64,000 nt of DNA from Chromatiaceae bacterium (GTDB taxonomy: Bacteria > Pseudomonadota > Gammaproteobacteria > Chromatiales > Chromatiaceae), in contig JACKMU010000010.1 in NCBI GenBank assembly GCA_024235215.1, positions 62,001-126,000 on the forward strand. The letters are read 5' to 3'. Of the stretch, positions 45,466 to 54,834 are shown in pieces (position 1 is the first letter of the stretch; every line of letters starts with the position of its first letter). The notes beneath the pieces are model-generated. The model was given only the letters and a program-made list of their open reading frames with translations, was not told the DNA's origin and searched no databases. Position numbers and translations under genes: made by a program.

Positions 45466-47202
45466 CTCACATCACAGGAGATCAGCCCGAAAGGGAACCT
45501 GAGAGCAGCCGGAGAGCTGGGTGCTGGCTGAATCGAAGGAGCGGATTGAGGAGATGTCCACGCAAAGACGAGAGTGAAGTGAACGGAAAAGAGCTATTGA
45601 CTGACGAACGAAGACTCTCCGAGGAGTTATGCACGACCCACTGGCTGACAGCGGGTTTCCGGCGCGTCAAACAGAACAAGGGATCACCCGGCATCGACGG
45701 GATAAAGATCAGCGAGTTCGAGAGGCGGTTGGACGAAGAGCTGAGTCAGCTAAAAGCGGAGCTGGAAAGCTGGACTTATCAACCGGCCCCGGTGCGGCGG
45801 GTAGAGATACCCAAACCTGGGGGCAAAGGCATTCGCCTGTTAGGGGTGCCGACGGTGCGTGACCGGGTGGTACATGCCACCCTCAAGCTGTTACTGGAAC
45901 CGATCTTCGAGCCGCTGTTCAGCGAGAACAGCTACGGTTTTCGCCCCAGGCGCAACCAGCGTCAGGCGGTGGAAGCGGCGCGTGAGATCGTGACTGGGGC
46001 AAGCCCTACGTAGTCGATATCGATCTGTCGAAATTTTCTGATCGGATCGGTCACGACCGGCTGATCGCCCGTGTGGGACGAACGATACCCGACAAGCGCA
46101 TCCTGCGTCTTATCGGGATGATTCTGCGCAGAGGCGTCTTGGCCAACGGGCTGGTGAGCCCCTCCACGGAAGGGGCCGTACAAGGTGCCCCCTGAGTCCG
46201 TTGCTCAGCAACATCGTGCTGGATGAACTGGACCAGGAACTGGCACGGCGGGGCCTGGCCTTCTGCCGATTTGCTGACGACTGCAACATCTTCGTGAAGA
46301 CGCCGAAGGCGGCCGAACGGGTGATGAAGAACGTCAGCGGCACCATCGAAAAGAGAATGAAACGGGTGGTGAACCGGGACAAGAGCCAGGTGGCTCGCAG
46401 TGACCGGGTAAAATTCCTGGGGATGACCGTAGTGGGAAAGTTCCTGGCGATCTCCCGAGTGGCCCTGAACAGGGCCATGGAGCGGGTCAAGGAACTGACC
46501 CCGAGGGGGACGCACCAGAGCTTGGGATAACGTAAAATTACTTTCGCACATTTTGAGAGGCGGTGGCCTCTGTGGTTAAGTTGGAATAGCGACATTTCAA
46601 CGACCACAATCGGAGACCACCACCATGGATAAAGATACCAGAACCCTAAACAAGGTTGTGCAAATAGATGACCGGCGTATCCAGGATCACCTGGGTGAAC
46701 TGGTTAGAGGGACTGTGGAGGAGACGCTGAATACGATGCTGGATGCGGAGGCCGATGCACTATGTGGAGCACAGCGTTATGAGCGCAGTCCGGATCGTAT
46801 CGATACCCGAGCTGGCAGCTATGAACGGAAGCTCCAGACCAAAGCCGGTGAAGTGAATCTGAAGGTTCCAAAGCTTCGCCGCCAGACCTTTGAGACAGCG
46901 ATTATCGAACGCTACCGTCGGCGTGAGGCATCGATCGAAGAGGCGCTGATCGAGATGTACCTGGCCGGAGTTTCAGTCCGCCGGGTAGAAGACATTACCG
47001 AGGCGCTGTGGGGCACGCGAGTCAGCTCAGGCACGGTCAGCAATCTTAACAAAAAGGTCTACAAGCACATTGAGGCCTGGCGCAACCGGCCGATCGAAGG
47101 GGAGCATCCTTACGTCTATCTGGATGGTATCGTGCTCAAGCGCAGCTGGGCCGGTGAGGTAAAGAACGGTAGGTGTCAAGGAAGTTGTCGCATCAAAGTG
47201 GT

Positions 47203-48261
47203 TCAAGCTGCCTTCTTAATCTCCTCCTTTTTAGTTTCCGCTGATGATGGATTGAGGGTGACACTCGAGACTGGTTTCCAGTCCCTGATATCACCTGACC
47301 ACCTCTCTGAGTGCCTCTCCCTGGCTTTCTGGTAAAGCCGGGACCTTGCCTCAAGTAGTGCTACGTCCTGTCCCCTGTGGCGTTGCTCCGGTGTCACGTA
47401 TTTCAACCCGCTGTGCCGATGGCTACTGTTGTACCAGCGCACAAACGTCCTGACCCATTCCCGCGCTGCGGTGAGGCTCTCGAAAGGCCGATCAGGATAA
47501 GCCGGGGTGTACTTCATCGTCTTGAACAGTGACTCAGAGAAGGGGTTGTCGTTGCTGACGGCCGGTCGGCTGAAGGATGGCACGACACCCAGTTTCTGCA
47601 TTGTCGCCAGCATGCTGGCACCCTTCATCGGCCCACCGTTATCGGAATGTACAATCAGCTCCTGCCCTACCGGAATTTTCTCTGACAGACGAGCCTTACG
47701 TAACAGATCGGCCGCCAATTCAGCGGATTCGTATTCATACACCTCCCACCCGGTAATCTTCCGGCTATAGATGTCCATAAACAGATACAGGTAAAAAAAG
47801 GTTCCGCGGACTCCAGCTGCCAGATAGGTGATGTCCCAGGACCACACCCGGTTAGGCTCATCCGCAACGAGTTCACCAGGCTTCTGGTGAGGACTTGGTT
47901 TCGCCATCCGGCCTCGTGAATGCATCTGGTCCTTTTCGCGGAGAACCCGGTAGAACGTTGACTCAGAAGCCAGATAGATGCCGTTATCGGCTAGGGCAGG
48001 CACGATCTGCTTGGGTGACAGACTCCGGTATTCCTCGCTGTTACAGGTCTCCAGAATCTGCCTTTTCTCCTCTTCAGTCAGCCGGTTTCCTGGTGTTTTT
48101 TCCACGGTTTTTCGTTTGTCTTCGAGATCTGAATGATTCCAGCGCTGCAGTGTCCTGACGGAGATACCCAATACATCACACGCCGAGGCCTGCCTTGCTC
48201 CCTGGGCTACTGCTTCATCAATGAGTGATATCGCCATCTGACGGTCTTCCGAAGAGATCAA
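47203..48261 (-). CDS. IS3-family transposase OrfB
   Basis: A 352-residue integrase. An N-terminal helix-turn-helix (ACDVLGISVRTLQRWN) precedes the rve core, with WSWDITYLAAG (D), LIVHSDNGGPM (D) and the Glu of NPFSESLFKTMKY. The C-terminal tail is longer than in the other IS3 copy. It overlaps orfA by 4 bp (TTGA). Confidence 0.92.
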   Translation of the reverse strand: MISSEDRQMAISLIDEAVAQGARQASACDVLGISVRTLQRWNHSDLEDKRKTVEKTPGNRLTEEEKRQILETCNSEEYRSLSPKQIVPALADNGIYLASESTFYRVLREKDQMHSRGRMAKPSPHQKPGELVADEPNRVWSWDITYLAAGVRGTFFYLYLFMDIYSRKITGWEVYEYESAELAADLLRKARLSEKIPVGQELIVHSDNGGPMKGASMLATMQKLGVVPSFSRPAVSNDNPFSESLFKTMKYTPAYPDRPFESLTAAREWVRTFVRWYNSSHRHSGLKYVTPEQRHRGQDVALLEARSRLYQKARERHSERWSGDIRDWKPVSSVTLNPSSAETKKEEIKKAA

Positions 48262-48755
48262 TCTTCCTCGGGCTCCCCCCAGATGGCACGGGACTTTTTT
48301 GCCAATACCAGGAGTGCTGCTGTTTCAGCCAGCGCTTTCTCCTTTCTCCGCAGTTCCGACTTTAAACTCTTGATTTTCTGCTTGTCCTCCTTGCGGTTCC
48401 TGGAGACAGCCTGAAAAACCTGTTCATTCCTTTGATACCCCAGCAGGGCCGATTTCTTCCAACGCTGAACCTGCTCGGGATACAACCCTTTGGAGCGGCA
48501 ATACTCCCCTAGCTCTGCCTCGTTCATGGCCGCTGTTTCAATCACCACAGCGAGTTTATCTTCCGGTTTCCAGTTGTCCGGATTGGTATCATCGGCCGGC
48601 ACGGCAAATCCTCTCTCTCTGTACTGCTTACGCCATTTGTACAGAGTAACATCCGACACACCGGTTTCTTCAACCAACCGTGAAATTGAGATTGGATTGG
48701 GCGGCATCATTTTCTGAACCGTGGATTCTTTAAACTCTTCCGAATAACGTCGCAT
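48258..48755 (-). CDS. IS3-family transposase OrfA
   Basis: A 165-residue protein with a transposase-type helix-turn-helix (ISRLVEETGVSDVTLYKWRK) and a C-terminal coiled coil (LKSELRRKEKALAETAALLV). A run of six A followed by G on the coding strand (48295-48300) near the end is the likely slippery site for OrfAB synthesis. Confidence 0.88.
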   Translation of the reverse strand: MRRYSEEFKESTVQKMMPPNPISISRLVEETGVSDVTLYKWRKQYRERGFAVPADDTNPDNWKPEDKLAVVIETAAMNEAELGEYCRSKGLYPEQVQRWKKSALLGYQRNEQVFQAVSRNRKEDKQKIKSLKSELRRKEKALAETAALLVLAKKSRAIWGEPEED

Positions 48756-49917
48756 CTTTTCAACTCTCTTTTGCCCCTCTGTTCAAACTAAGGATCAATT
48801 GATGCGACAACTATCCTGGCACATGGGGAGAATGTCTCTGTCCTGGTAGCGATTGGCGTAGGCTCAGACGGCTACAGGCAGGTTCTGGGAGTACAGGAAG
48901 GGCACAAGGAGGACAAGTCTGGTTGGAGTAGCTTTCTTGCTCATATGAAGCAACGCGGTCTCAAGGGTGTCCGGCTGGTAATTTCCGATGCCTGTCTCGG
49001 ACTGGTGGAGTCTGTAGCGGAATATTATCCGGAAGCAGACTGGCAACGTTGTGTGGTGCACTTCTACCGCAATGTATTCAGTCATGTGCCGAGTGACAAG
49101 GTAAAGCATGTGGCGCTGATGCTGAAAGCAATCCATGCTCAGGAGAGCCTGGCAGCAGCGCAAGAGAAGGCGGGCCGAATTGTTGATGAACTCAGAACCA
49201 TGAGACTGAGGAAGGCGGCGGATCTGGTTGAAGTCAACATCAATGAAACACTCTGCTACTACCGATATCCTCAGACTCACTGGCTGCGAATAAAAACCAA
49301 TAATCCACTGGAGCGAATCATGCGAGAGATCAGAAGACGGACTCGCGTAGTCGGAGCATTTCCAGATGGTAATTCCGCGTTGATGCTGGTTGCGGCGCGC
49401 CTCCGGCATATCGCTGGAACAAAATGGGGAACCCGTCGATATCTCTCGATGGAAGCGTTAGAAAAACAACCTTTGGAGAAACAAATTACAGCTTAACCAG
49501 CGGACCGCCGCCAACCAAAGTGCGAAAGATTATTGACACTACCGAGCTTGGAAGCGACCATTGCGGAGATCAACAACTGGTACGTGGGCTGGTCGAACTA
49601 TTTTGAGATGACCTACTACCCGGCTCAACTGAAGAAAATCGAAGCCCATATAAGGCGACGACTACGATCGCGGCTGGTGGACCAACAGAAAAGCAGGAGA
49701 AATCTCTTTCGGAAACTGGTCAAACGCGGCGTACCGCGTGACCAGGCGGCCAGTGCAGTGTTCTCCCACAAGGGCCGCTGGGCCTTGTCGAACACCCGGG
49801 CGGTTAATAAAGCGTATTCGCCAGGCTGGTTCATGGGAGAGATGGGTCTGGTCATCCGATCCGACCAACAGCTACCGCATTGGTTTGATGTTCAACAGTG
49901 GATAAGACTTGCGTGAG

Positions 49918-49947
49918 GAGCCGTGTACGGACCCGTACGCACGGTTC
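49918..49947 (+). ncRNA. domain V of group II intron 1
   Basis: GAGCCGTG pairs with CACGGTTC, and TACG with CGTA above a GC bulge. The catalytic AGC triad is at the base. It starts 2 bases after the maturase stop codon, as usual. Confidence 0.88.
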
Positions 49948-50463
49948 TGGTGTGCCATGAGCACAAAAGCTACGAAAGGGAAGGCGTAGAAGCAGTGCGT
50001 AACTGCATAAGCGATGGAGGAAGGCCCTCCGAGGTCGGCTTGCAGGAGCAGATCTCAAACTGCCGTAAGCTGCGTTGGTAAAGAGCCAAGGTGGTGAGCG
50101 TTACGGAAAAGGCCTGGCAAGACCAGGTCAGGTGAGGAATAGGAAGACGAGCGCAAGCGAACCACTGATGAGGTGTCGAAAGCGTGCAAATCACATCAAA
50201 ACCAGGGGTCCAGATCTCTTCTGGGAAGAGCTCAAGCGGAGCCTGCTGACGGCTTGAGCGGTGTGCGGCATAAAGGTGGCGTGAGCCTATTCTAGGCGCT
50301 ATGTGGAACATGGGAACCTGTCGTCTCAATGTTAACGGAGAAATTCAAGTGTCGAACAACACGAGAATGAGAGTACGGATGTGAGGCACAGGGGCGGACT
50401 AGCCTGTAGTAGCGAAGAAGTTTCTGTAATGGAAATGGAGCCAAGGGGCTGGGCCATTCAGCG

Positions 50464-51738
50464 ATGGAATCCAGTCAACCATCATTAAGGTGGGAGGAAC
50501 TGTTGAACAAAGCAAAACCTTATGAGATATCGAAGCGATTAGTCTATGATGCCTATAAGCAAGTGAAAGCGAACGGCGGAGCAGACGGGATAGATCGACA
50601 ATCGATAGAAGACTTTGAAAGAGATCTTAAGGGAAACCTGTATAAGGTGTGGAATCGGATGTCCTCTGGCAGCTATTTTCCGCCGGCGGTATTGGGAGTA
50701 AAGATTCCCAAAAGTGACGGAGGAGAGCGGCTGCTGGGAATACCGACAGTAGCAGATCGCATTGCGCAGACGGTGGTGAAGCTAACTGTAGAGCCGACAA
50801 TGGAGCCTTACTTCCATGAAGATTCTTACGGGTATAGGCCGAACAAATCGGCGACCGATGCGATAGGCGTAGCCCGGAAACGCTGCTGGCGTTACGACTG
50901 GGTAATAGATCTGGACATCAAAGGATTTTTCGATCACCTTGATCATAATCTCGCGATGAAAGCGGTGCGAAAGCATGTCAAGGAAAGTTGGGCAATCTTG
51001 TATATCGAACGCTGGTTGAAAGCGCCGATGCAGCAAGGAGAAAGCCTGATAAACCGCGACCTAGGAACGCCCCAGGGGGGCGTGATTAGTCCGTTATTAG
51101 CGAATCTGTTTCTCCACTATGCGTTCGATGAATGGATGAGGCGAAATCATCCGAACATACCGTTTGAAAGATACGCGGATGATGTCGTATTACATTGTAA
51201 GTCAGAAAAGCAAGCTCAGTTTATAAAAGACCGAGTTGCCAAGAGACTGATGCAATGTGGTTTGGAACTGCATCCAAGGAAGACACGCATTGTTTACTGC
51301 CAAGATGATGACCGGCGTCAGTCCTACCCGATTAACGAGTTCGACTTTCTGGGCTATACGTTTCGCAAGCGCGGATGTCGGACGAAGGCCGGGAAACTGT
51401 TTGTTGGTTTTTCACCGGCAGTAAGTGACAAGGCGAAAAAGGAAATCCGGAAAACGATACGCGGATGGCGTATTCACTTGTGGAGTGGGGCAACACTTAG
51501 GTCCATAGCAAAAGAGATCAATCCCGTTGTAAGAGGATGGATCAATTACTATGGTGAATATTATCGCTCAGAGCTTCGGTTTTCACTTCAGCAAATAGAT
51601 GCTTATCTCATACGCTGGGTGAAAACGAAATACAAACGACTGCGAGGACGCCAAGTTAAAGCGGCAAGGACAGTGCGGCAACTGAGTCAACAGGCGCCGG
51701 AGTTATTTGCTCATTGGAAAGCAGGGTTTGCTCGGTAA
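50464..51738 (+). CDS. ltrA: group II intron reverse transcriptase/maturase
   Basis: A 424-residue intron-encoded protein. RT motifs run from KANGGADGIDRQSIEDFE through RLLGIPTVADRIAQTVVK, YGYRPNKSATDAI, DIKGFFDHLDH, LGTPQGGVISPLLANLFLHY to the catalytic FERYADDVVLHC (Asp pair). The maturase X region (RGWRIHLWSGATLRSIAKEI then NPVVRGWINYYGEYYRSEL) closes it. It ends with the short basic tail ELFAHWKAGF and no endonuclease domain. It would promote splicing and retrohoming of intron 2. Intact, in contrast to the host intron's protein. Confidence 0.95.
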   Translation: MESSQPSLRWEELLNKAKPYEISKRLVYDAYKQVKANGGADGIDRQSIEDFERDLKGNLYKVWNRMSSGSYFPPAVLGVKIPKSDGGERLLGIPTVADRIAQTVVKLTVEPTMEPYFHEDSYGYRPNKSATDAIGVARKRCWRYDWVIDLDIKGFFDHLDHNLAMKAVRKHVKESWAILYIERWLKAPMQQGESLINRDLGTPQGGVISPLLANLFLHYAFDEWMRRNHPNIPFERYADDVVLHCKSEKQAQFIKDRVAKRLMQCGLELHPRKTRIVYCQDDDRRQSYPINEFDFLGYTFRKRGCRTKAGKLFVGFSPAVSDKAKKEIRKTIRGWRIHLWSGATLRSIAKEINPVVRGWINYYGEYYRSELRFSLQQIDAYLIRWVKTKYKRLRGRQVKAARTVRQLSQQAPELFAHWKAGFAR

Positions 51739-51751
51739 GGTTGAATGGTGG

Positions 51752-51785
51752 GAGCCGAATAAATCGAGAGGTTTACGTTCGGTTT
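51752..51785 (+). ncRNA. domain V of group II intron 2
   Basis: GAGCCGAA pairs with TTCGGTTT (including G-U pairs), and TAAATC with GGTTTA around a GAGA tetraloop, with a CG bulge. The AGC triad is present. It lies 13 bp after the maturase stop. Confidence 0.85.
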
Positions 51786-51880
51786 TGAGAGCGGCAGAGG
51801 GGGAGGTTCCCTTTGTCGACTTACCTGGGCAGACGGGGGCTGCGGCCCCCTCTGACCCGATCACGGACCGCTGGTTCACT

Positions 51881-52876
51881 TCAGGCCATCCTTACCAGGT
51901 AGTGGCCGTGCGCCTTGCCCTGCAGTAGAGCTGCCAACTGCGCCTCGACCTGTTCCAGTGTGATCTCGCTGGTGAGTGCCTCAAGACAGGCCGGCTTCCA
52001 TTCGTCGGCCAGCTTGTTCCAGACCGCGGCGCGTATCGGCATGGCGCACTCAGCGGAGTCGATGCCGACCAGCGTGAGACCGCGTAGGATAAACGGAAAG
52101 ACACTGGTGTTGAGCGCCGGTGAACCCACCAGTCCCGCGCAGGTGATTGTGCCACCGTACTTGGTCGCCTTGATCGCGCTTGCCAGCATATCGCCGCCCA
52201 CCACATCCACCACACCGGCCCACTGCTCTTTCAACAGCGGGCGTTCCATATCGATCACGCTTTCGCGGCTCACCACCCGCGCAGCGCCCAGTGATTTCAG
52301 AAAATCGGTCGCCTCCGCCTTGCCGGTCACCGCAGCGACTTCAAACCCGGCTTGTGCCAGAATGGCGACTGCCAGACTGCCCACCCCGCCGGTGGCGCCG
52401 GTGACCAGCACCGGACCCTGCTCCGGCTTGAGGCCATTACGCAGCAGCACATCGATCATCAAGCCGGCGGTCAGGCCGGCCGTACCGAACATCATCGCTT
52501 CGCGCATACTCAGCTGCGCCGGCAGCTTCACCACCCAGGCGGCAGGCACCCGGATATACTCACCCAGCCCACCGTCGGTGTTCATGCCCAGGTCATAGCT
52601 GGTGACCAGCACTTCGTCACCCGCCGCGAAGCGTGGGTCGTCACTGGCGGTGACCACACCAGAAGCGTCGACACCGGGAGTGTGCGGGTAGTTGCGCGTC
52701 ACCCCTCGGTTGCCGATCGAGGAGAGCGCATCCTTGTAGTTGAGTGCCGAGTAGTGCACTCGCACCAGCACCTCACCCGCAGGCAGATCATCCAGCGAAC
52801 GGGTCTTGATGCTGCTGACAAACTTCTTCGGTTCCGTCTCCTCCACAACCAGGGCTCTGAATCGGGTGTCGCTCAT
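51881..52876 (-). CDS. YhdH/AcuI-type NADPH-dependent quinone or acryloyl-CoA reductase
   Basis: A 331-residue medium-chain dehydrogenase/reductase without zinc ligands. Family features are SALNYKDALSSIGNRGVTRN, the PHTPGVDASGVV strand, and the nucleotide-binding VLVTGATGGVGSLAVAILAQ (about 150). YhdH/AcuI proteins reduce acryloyl-CoA to propionyl-CoA, for example in DMSP metabolism, or other enones. ATG 52876 has AGGAGA eight bases upstream; an upstream extension to 52942 is unsupported. Its stop is only 20 bp from the end of the intron complex, so the island was inserted right beside it. Confidence 0.9.
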   Translation of the reverse strand: MSDTRFRALVVEETEPKKFVSSIKTRSLDDLPAGEVLVRVHYSALNYKDALSSIGNRGVTRNYPHTPGVDASGVVTASDDPRFAAGDEVLVTSYDLGMNTDGGLGEYIRVPAAWVVKLPAQLSMREAMMFGTAGLTAGLMIDVLLRNGLKPEQGPVLVTGATGGVGSLAVAILAQAGFEVAAVTGKAEATDFLKSLGAARVVSRESVIDMERPLLKEQWAGVVDVVGGDMLASAIKATKYGGTITCAGLVGSPALNTSVFPFILRGLTLVGIDSAECAMPIRAAVWNKLADEWKPACLEALTSEITLEQVEAQLAALLQGKAHGHYLVRMA

Positions 52877-53157
52877 CGCGTCTTCTCCTCTCGATGGGGT
52901 GGTTGGACTGCACCACACAGTCCGGCATGCATAGGCAAGCAACTTAGCAACTAGCCGCTACGATCACAAGTGGGGTCAGTCAGTTGCGTAGTGCGGACCG
53001 CAAGTTGGCAAGCGCCTTCGGTTTCAGATCCAGGCCACTCCGCGCCACTGAAAGTCGCAGTGTGCGAAGCTATTTAACCATTGTTTACCAGTGATATCAG
53101 GTTACCTTGCGCTATAATTCTGCCATCGTCACCGTTTACCCAAAAAAGGAGATTTCG

Positions 53158-53937
53158 ATGTTTAACCGGACTGGAATAGCGTTGGTTGTTTTTACCGGGC
53201 TTGTCATGAATACCTCCGGGCCGCAGGCCGGATTACAGGATCTTCTGAAGCCGATGGGGCAGGTGCTCAACCAGGGTGCGTCATCGGCAGCGGTTGCGCC
53301 GTCCACTACGCCGTCCTCTGCGCTGTCAACGCAGGAGATGAATGGTGGGTTGAAGGAGGCGCTCAGCGTTGGCGTGCAACGCGCCATCGAACTGCTCGGC
53401 CGGGATGGCGGCTACCTGAATGACAAGACAGTACGGATACCGCTGCCCGGTGTGTTGGCCAAGGCGGAGAGCGGTCTGCGCATGGTGGGCCAGGGTAAAC
53501 TGGCAGACGAGTTCATCACCACGATGAATCACGCAGCGGAACGCGCAGTACCGGAGGCCGCTTCGATTTTTGCTGATGCCATTCGCAGCATGACGCTGCA
53601 GGATGCCCAGGGAATTCTGCAGGGACCGGACGATGCGGCAACCCAATATTTTCGCACGACCAGCGGTGAGCGGCTGGCCCAGGCGATTGCACCCATTGTC
53701 AAAGATGCAACCGAACAGGCGGGTGTCACCTCGGCGTACAAGCGAATGGTGGGGGGCAGTGGTATGCTTGGCGGCATGATGGGGGGCAGTGCATTGGATC
53801 TGGATAAATACGTGACCGACAAGACGCTCGACGGATTGTTTTTCAAGCTGGCAGCGGAAGAGAAGGCGATTCGGCAGAACCCGCTGGCGCGTAGCACCGA
53901 TCTGTTGAAAAAGGTGTTCGGCAGCTTGGGTAATTAA
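53158..53937 (+). CDS. DUF4197 domain protein
   Basis: A 259-residue exported protein. A signal peptide (1-24) leads to low-complexity Ser/Ala, then the DUF4197 domain from about 55: GGLKEALSVGVQRAIELLGR, DGGYLNDKTVRIPLPGVL, then FFKLAAEEKAIRQNPLARST. A Gly/Met-rich loop (GMLGGMMGGS) lies in the middle. AAGGAG precedes ATG 53158, and TATAAT occurs at 53113-53118. Function of the family is unknown; location is periplasmic. Confidence 0.88.
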   Translation: MFNRTGIALVVFTGLVMNTSGPQAGLQDLLKPMGQVLNQGASSAAVAPSTTPSSALSTQEMNGGLKEALSVGVQRAIELLGRDGGYLNDKTVRIPLPGVLAKAESGLRMVGQGKLADEFITTMNHAAERAVPEAASIFADAIRSMTLQDAQGILQGPDDAATQYFRTTSGERLAQAIAPIVKDATEQAGVTSAYKRMVGGSGMLGGMMGGSALDLDKYVTDKTLDGLFFKLAAEEKAIRQNPLARSTDLLKKVFGSLGN

Positions 53938-54015
53938 GCCGGCAGTTGGGCCGTTGGTGTCGCGGTATTGAAAAACGCTGTCTGCTGTCAATGGAAGGGG
54001 TAATTGGCGCTTGAG

Positions 54016-54834
54016 ATGCCGGCGACGCAATCTCAGATAGTGACGTGGTCGCTCACTGCAGGCGATCCACCGCCGGTGGAGGTTTTCAACCCGACCGGCA
54101 GATCCAATGTGATCTTCTTGTGTGACCATGGCAGCAACGTTATTCCGCAGGCACTGAACGGATTGGGTCTGAGTGAACACCTCCAGCGCCGCCATATCGC
54201 CTGGGATGTTGGTGCGCTGGAGGTGGCCAGGCAGCTCGCGAGCAGATGCGATGCGCCAATGATCAAAAGCGGCTATTCGCGTCTGGTGATCGATCCCAAC
54301 CGGTTTCCGGGAGATCCACAGTCGATTCCCCGTATCAGTGATGGATTCGAGATTCCTGGCAACCAGAATTTGGGTGAAGCAGAGACTCGCTATCGGTCCG
54401 CTGCTTTTTTCAAACCCTATCACCGGGCAATCGACAAACGTATTCGCCATCTGCGCGAGCGCGGACTGGTGCCGGCACTCGTTTCGATTCACAGCTTCAC
54501 CCCGGCACTCAGCTGCAATACTCCTCGGCCCTGGCACATTGGGGTCGTCTGGAACCGCGACCCACGCATCGCCAAGCCACTGATCGCCAGGCTGCAGCGC
54601 CTGCCCGGGGTTTGTGTGGGAGACAATAAGCCCTATCATGCCAACAGCCCGCGCGGATTCACGCTGTCGGTCCATGCAGAGCAGCCGGGTTATCCGCACG
54701 TACTGATCGAAATACGCAAAGATCTGGTCAACCACCGGGAAGGGGTGAACTATTGGGCCGGAGTACTGTGGGAGGCGTTGGAGGAGATCTTCGCCGATCA
54801 CACCATCTACCGCATAGAACACTACAAAAAATGA
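54016..54834 (+). CDS. N-formylglutamate amidohydrolase family protein
   Basis: A 272-residue enzyme of the FGase family. Typical motifs are VIFLCDHGSNVIP, HIAWDVGALEVA, SGYSRLVIDPNRFPG and LVSIHSFTP, containing the His, Asp and Glu residues expected to bind zinc. Family members hydrolyse N-formyl-L-glutamate at the end of histidine breakdown; others act on related amides. No hut gene is here. The stop overlaps the start of the YbdK-like ligase by 4 bp (ATGA), so the two proteins are co-translated and may act on linked substrates. The start is uncertain (TTG 54004 is an alternative). Confidence 0.85.
   Translation: MPATQSQIVTWSLTAGDPPPVEVFNPTGRSNVIFLCDHGSNVIPQALNGLGLSEHLQRRHIAWDVGALEVARQLASRCDAPMIKSGYSRLVIDPNRFPGDPQSIPRISDGFEIPGNQNLGEAETRYRSAAFFKPYHRAIDKRIRHLRERGLVPALVSIHSFTPALSCNTPRPWHIGVVWNRDPRIAKPLIARLQRLPGVCVGDNKPYHANSPRGFTLSVHAEQPGYPHVLIEIRKDLVNHREGVNYWAGVLWEALEEIFADHTIYRIEHYKK

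Larger units (their letters stand above)
47174..48823 (-). mobile_element. second IS3-family element, inside IS256
   Basis: The ends share GTTGTCGCATCAA in inverted orientation, with diverged outer bases starting TGTC (left) and TGTG (right). No perfect target duplication is visible, so the borders are uncertain by a few bases. It carries orfA and orfB on the minus strand, different from the IS3 element at 40 kb. Confidence 0.8.
46625..49496 (+). pseudogene. IS256-family (Mutator-type) transposase, split by IS3
   Basis: The first part (46625 to about 47170) runs from MDKDTRTLNKVVQID through the family motifs GSYERKLQTKAGEVNLKVPK and YVYLDGIVLKRSW, which holds the first Asp. The second part (about 48826-49496) continues with VSVLVAIGVGSDGYRQVLGV, the Asp of VISDACLGLVE, the Glu of NNPLERIMREIRRRTRVVG and the end EKQITA. 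All catalytic residues are present but separated by 1.65 kb. Confidence 0.9.
46526..49543 (+). mobile_element. IS256-family element with 8-bp duplication, interrupted
   Basis: The outer 24 bp are inverted repeats of equal length sharing CTTTCGCAC at their inner end. GAGCTTGG is present at 46518-46525 and 49544-49551 as an exact 8-bp target duplication. It lies inside the intron 1 protein gene and is itself split by an IS3-family element at 47174-48823. Confidence 0.92.
45546..49916 (+). pseudogene. group II intron reverse transcriptase/maturase, broken
   Basis: Four pieces in order rebuild one protein. 45546-46013 covers the early RT motifs (KQNKGSPGIDG, RLLGVPTVRDRVV). 46002-46198, in another frame, holds YVVDIDLSKFSDRI and VQGAP. 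46201-46525 holds the catalytic FADD (FCRFADDCNIF) and the thumb. After the IS256 insertion, 49544-49916 gives SLEATIAEINNWYVGWSNYF and the maturase tail. Single-base frameshifts occur near 46000 and near 46193. The text resumes exactly across the 8-bp duplication. Confidence 0.85.
49950..51824 (+). mobile_element. complete group II intron 2, inserted between domains V and VI of intron 1
   Basis: The 5' end GTGTG fits the GUGYG consensus and immediately follows domain V of intron 1. A structured 514-nt 5' region precedes the reverse-transcriptase gene. Domain V is at 51752-51785 and domain VI follows, ending TTAC at 51824 (the border could be one base further). Removing 49950-51824 joins domain V of intron 1 to a domain VI with a proper bulged A. 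The protein lacks an HNH endonuclease, as in RmInt1-like class D introns. About 1,875 bp, with no visible damage. Confidence 0.8.
45468..51861 (+). mobile_element. 5'-truncated group II intron 1, host of three nested elements
   Basis: What remains is a short domain IV segment, the reverse-transcriptase frame from 45546, domain V at 49918-49947 (GAGCCGTG / CACGGTTC, AGC triad) and domain VI at about 51825-51861 (GACGGGGGC / GCCCCC, bulged A seven bases before the end ACCCGAT). The 5' domains I-III (normally about 500 nt) are missing. An IS256-family element sits in the protein frame and a second group II intron between domains V and VI. The left boundary is approximate. It cannot self-splice without domain I. 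Confidence 0.75.
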
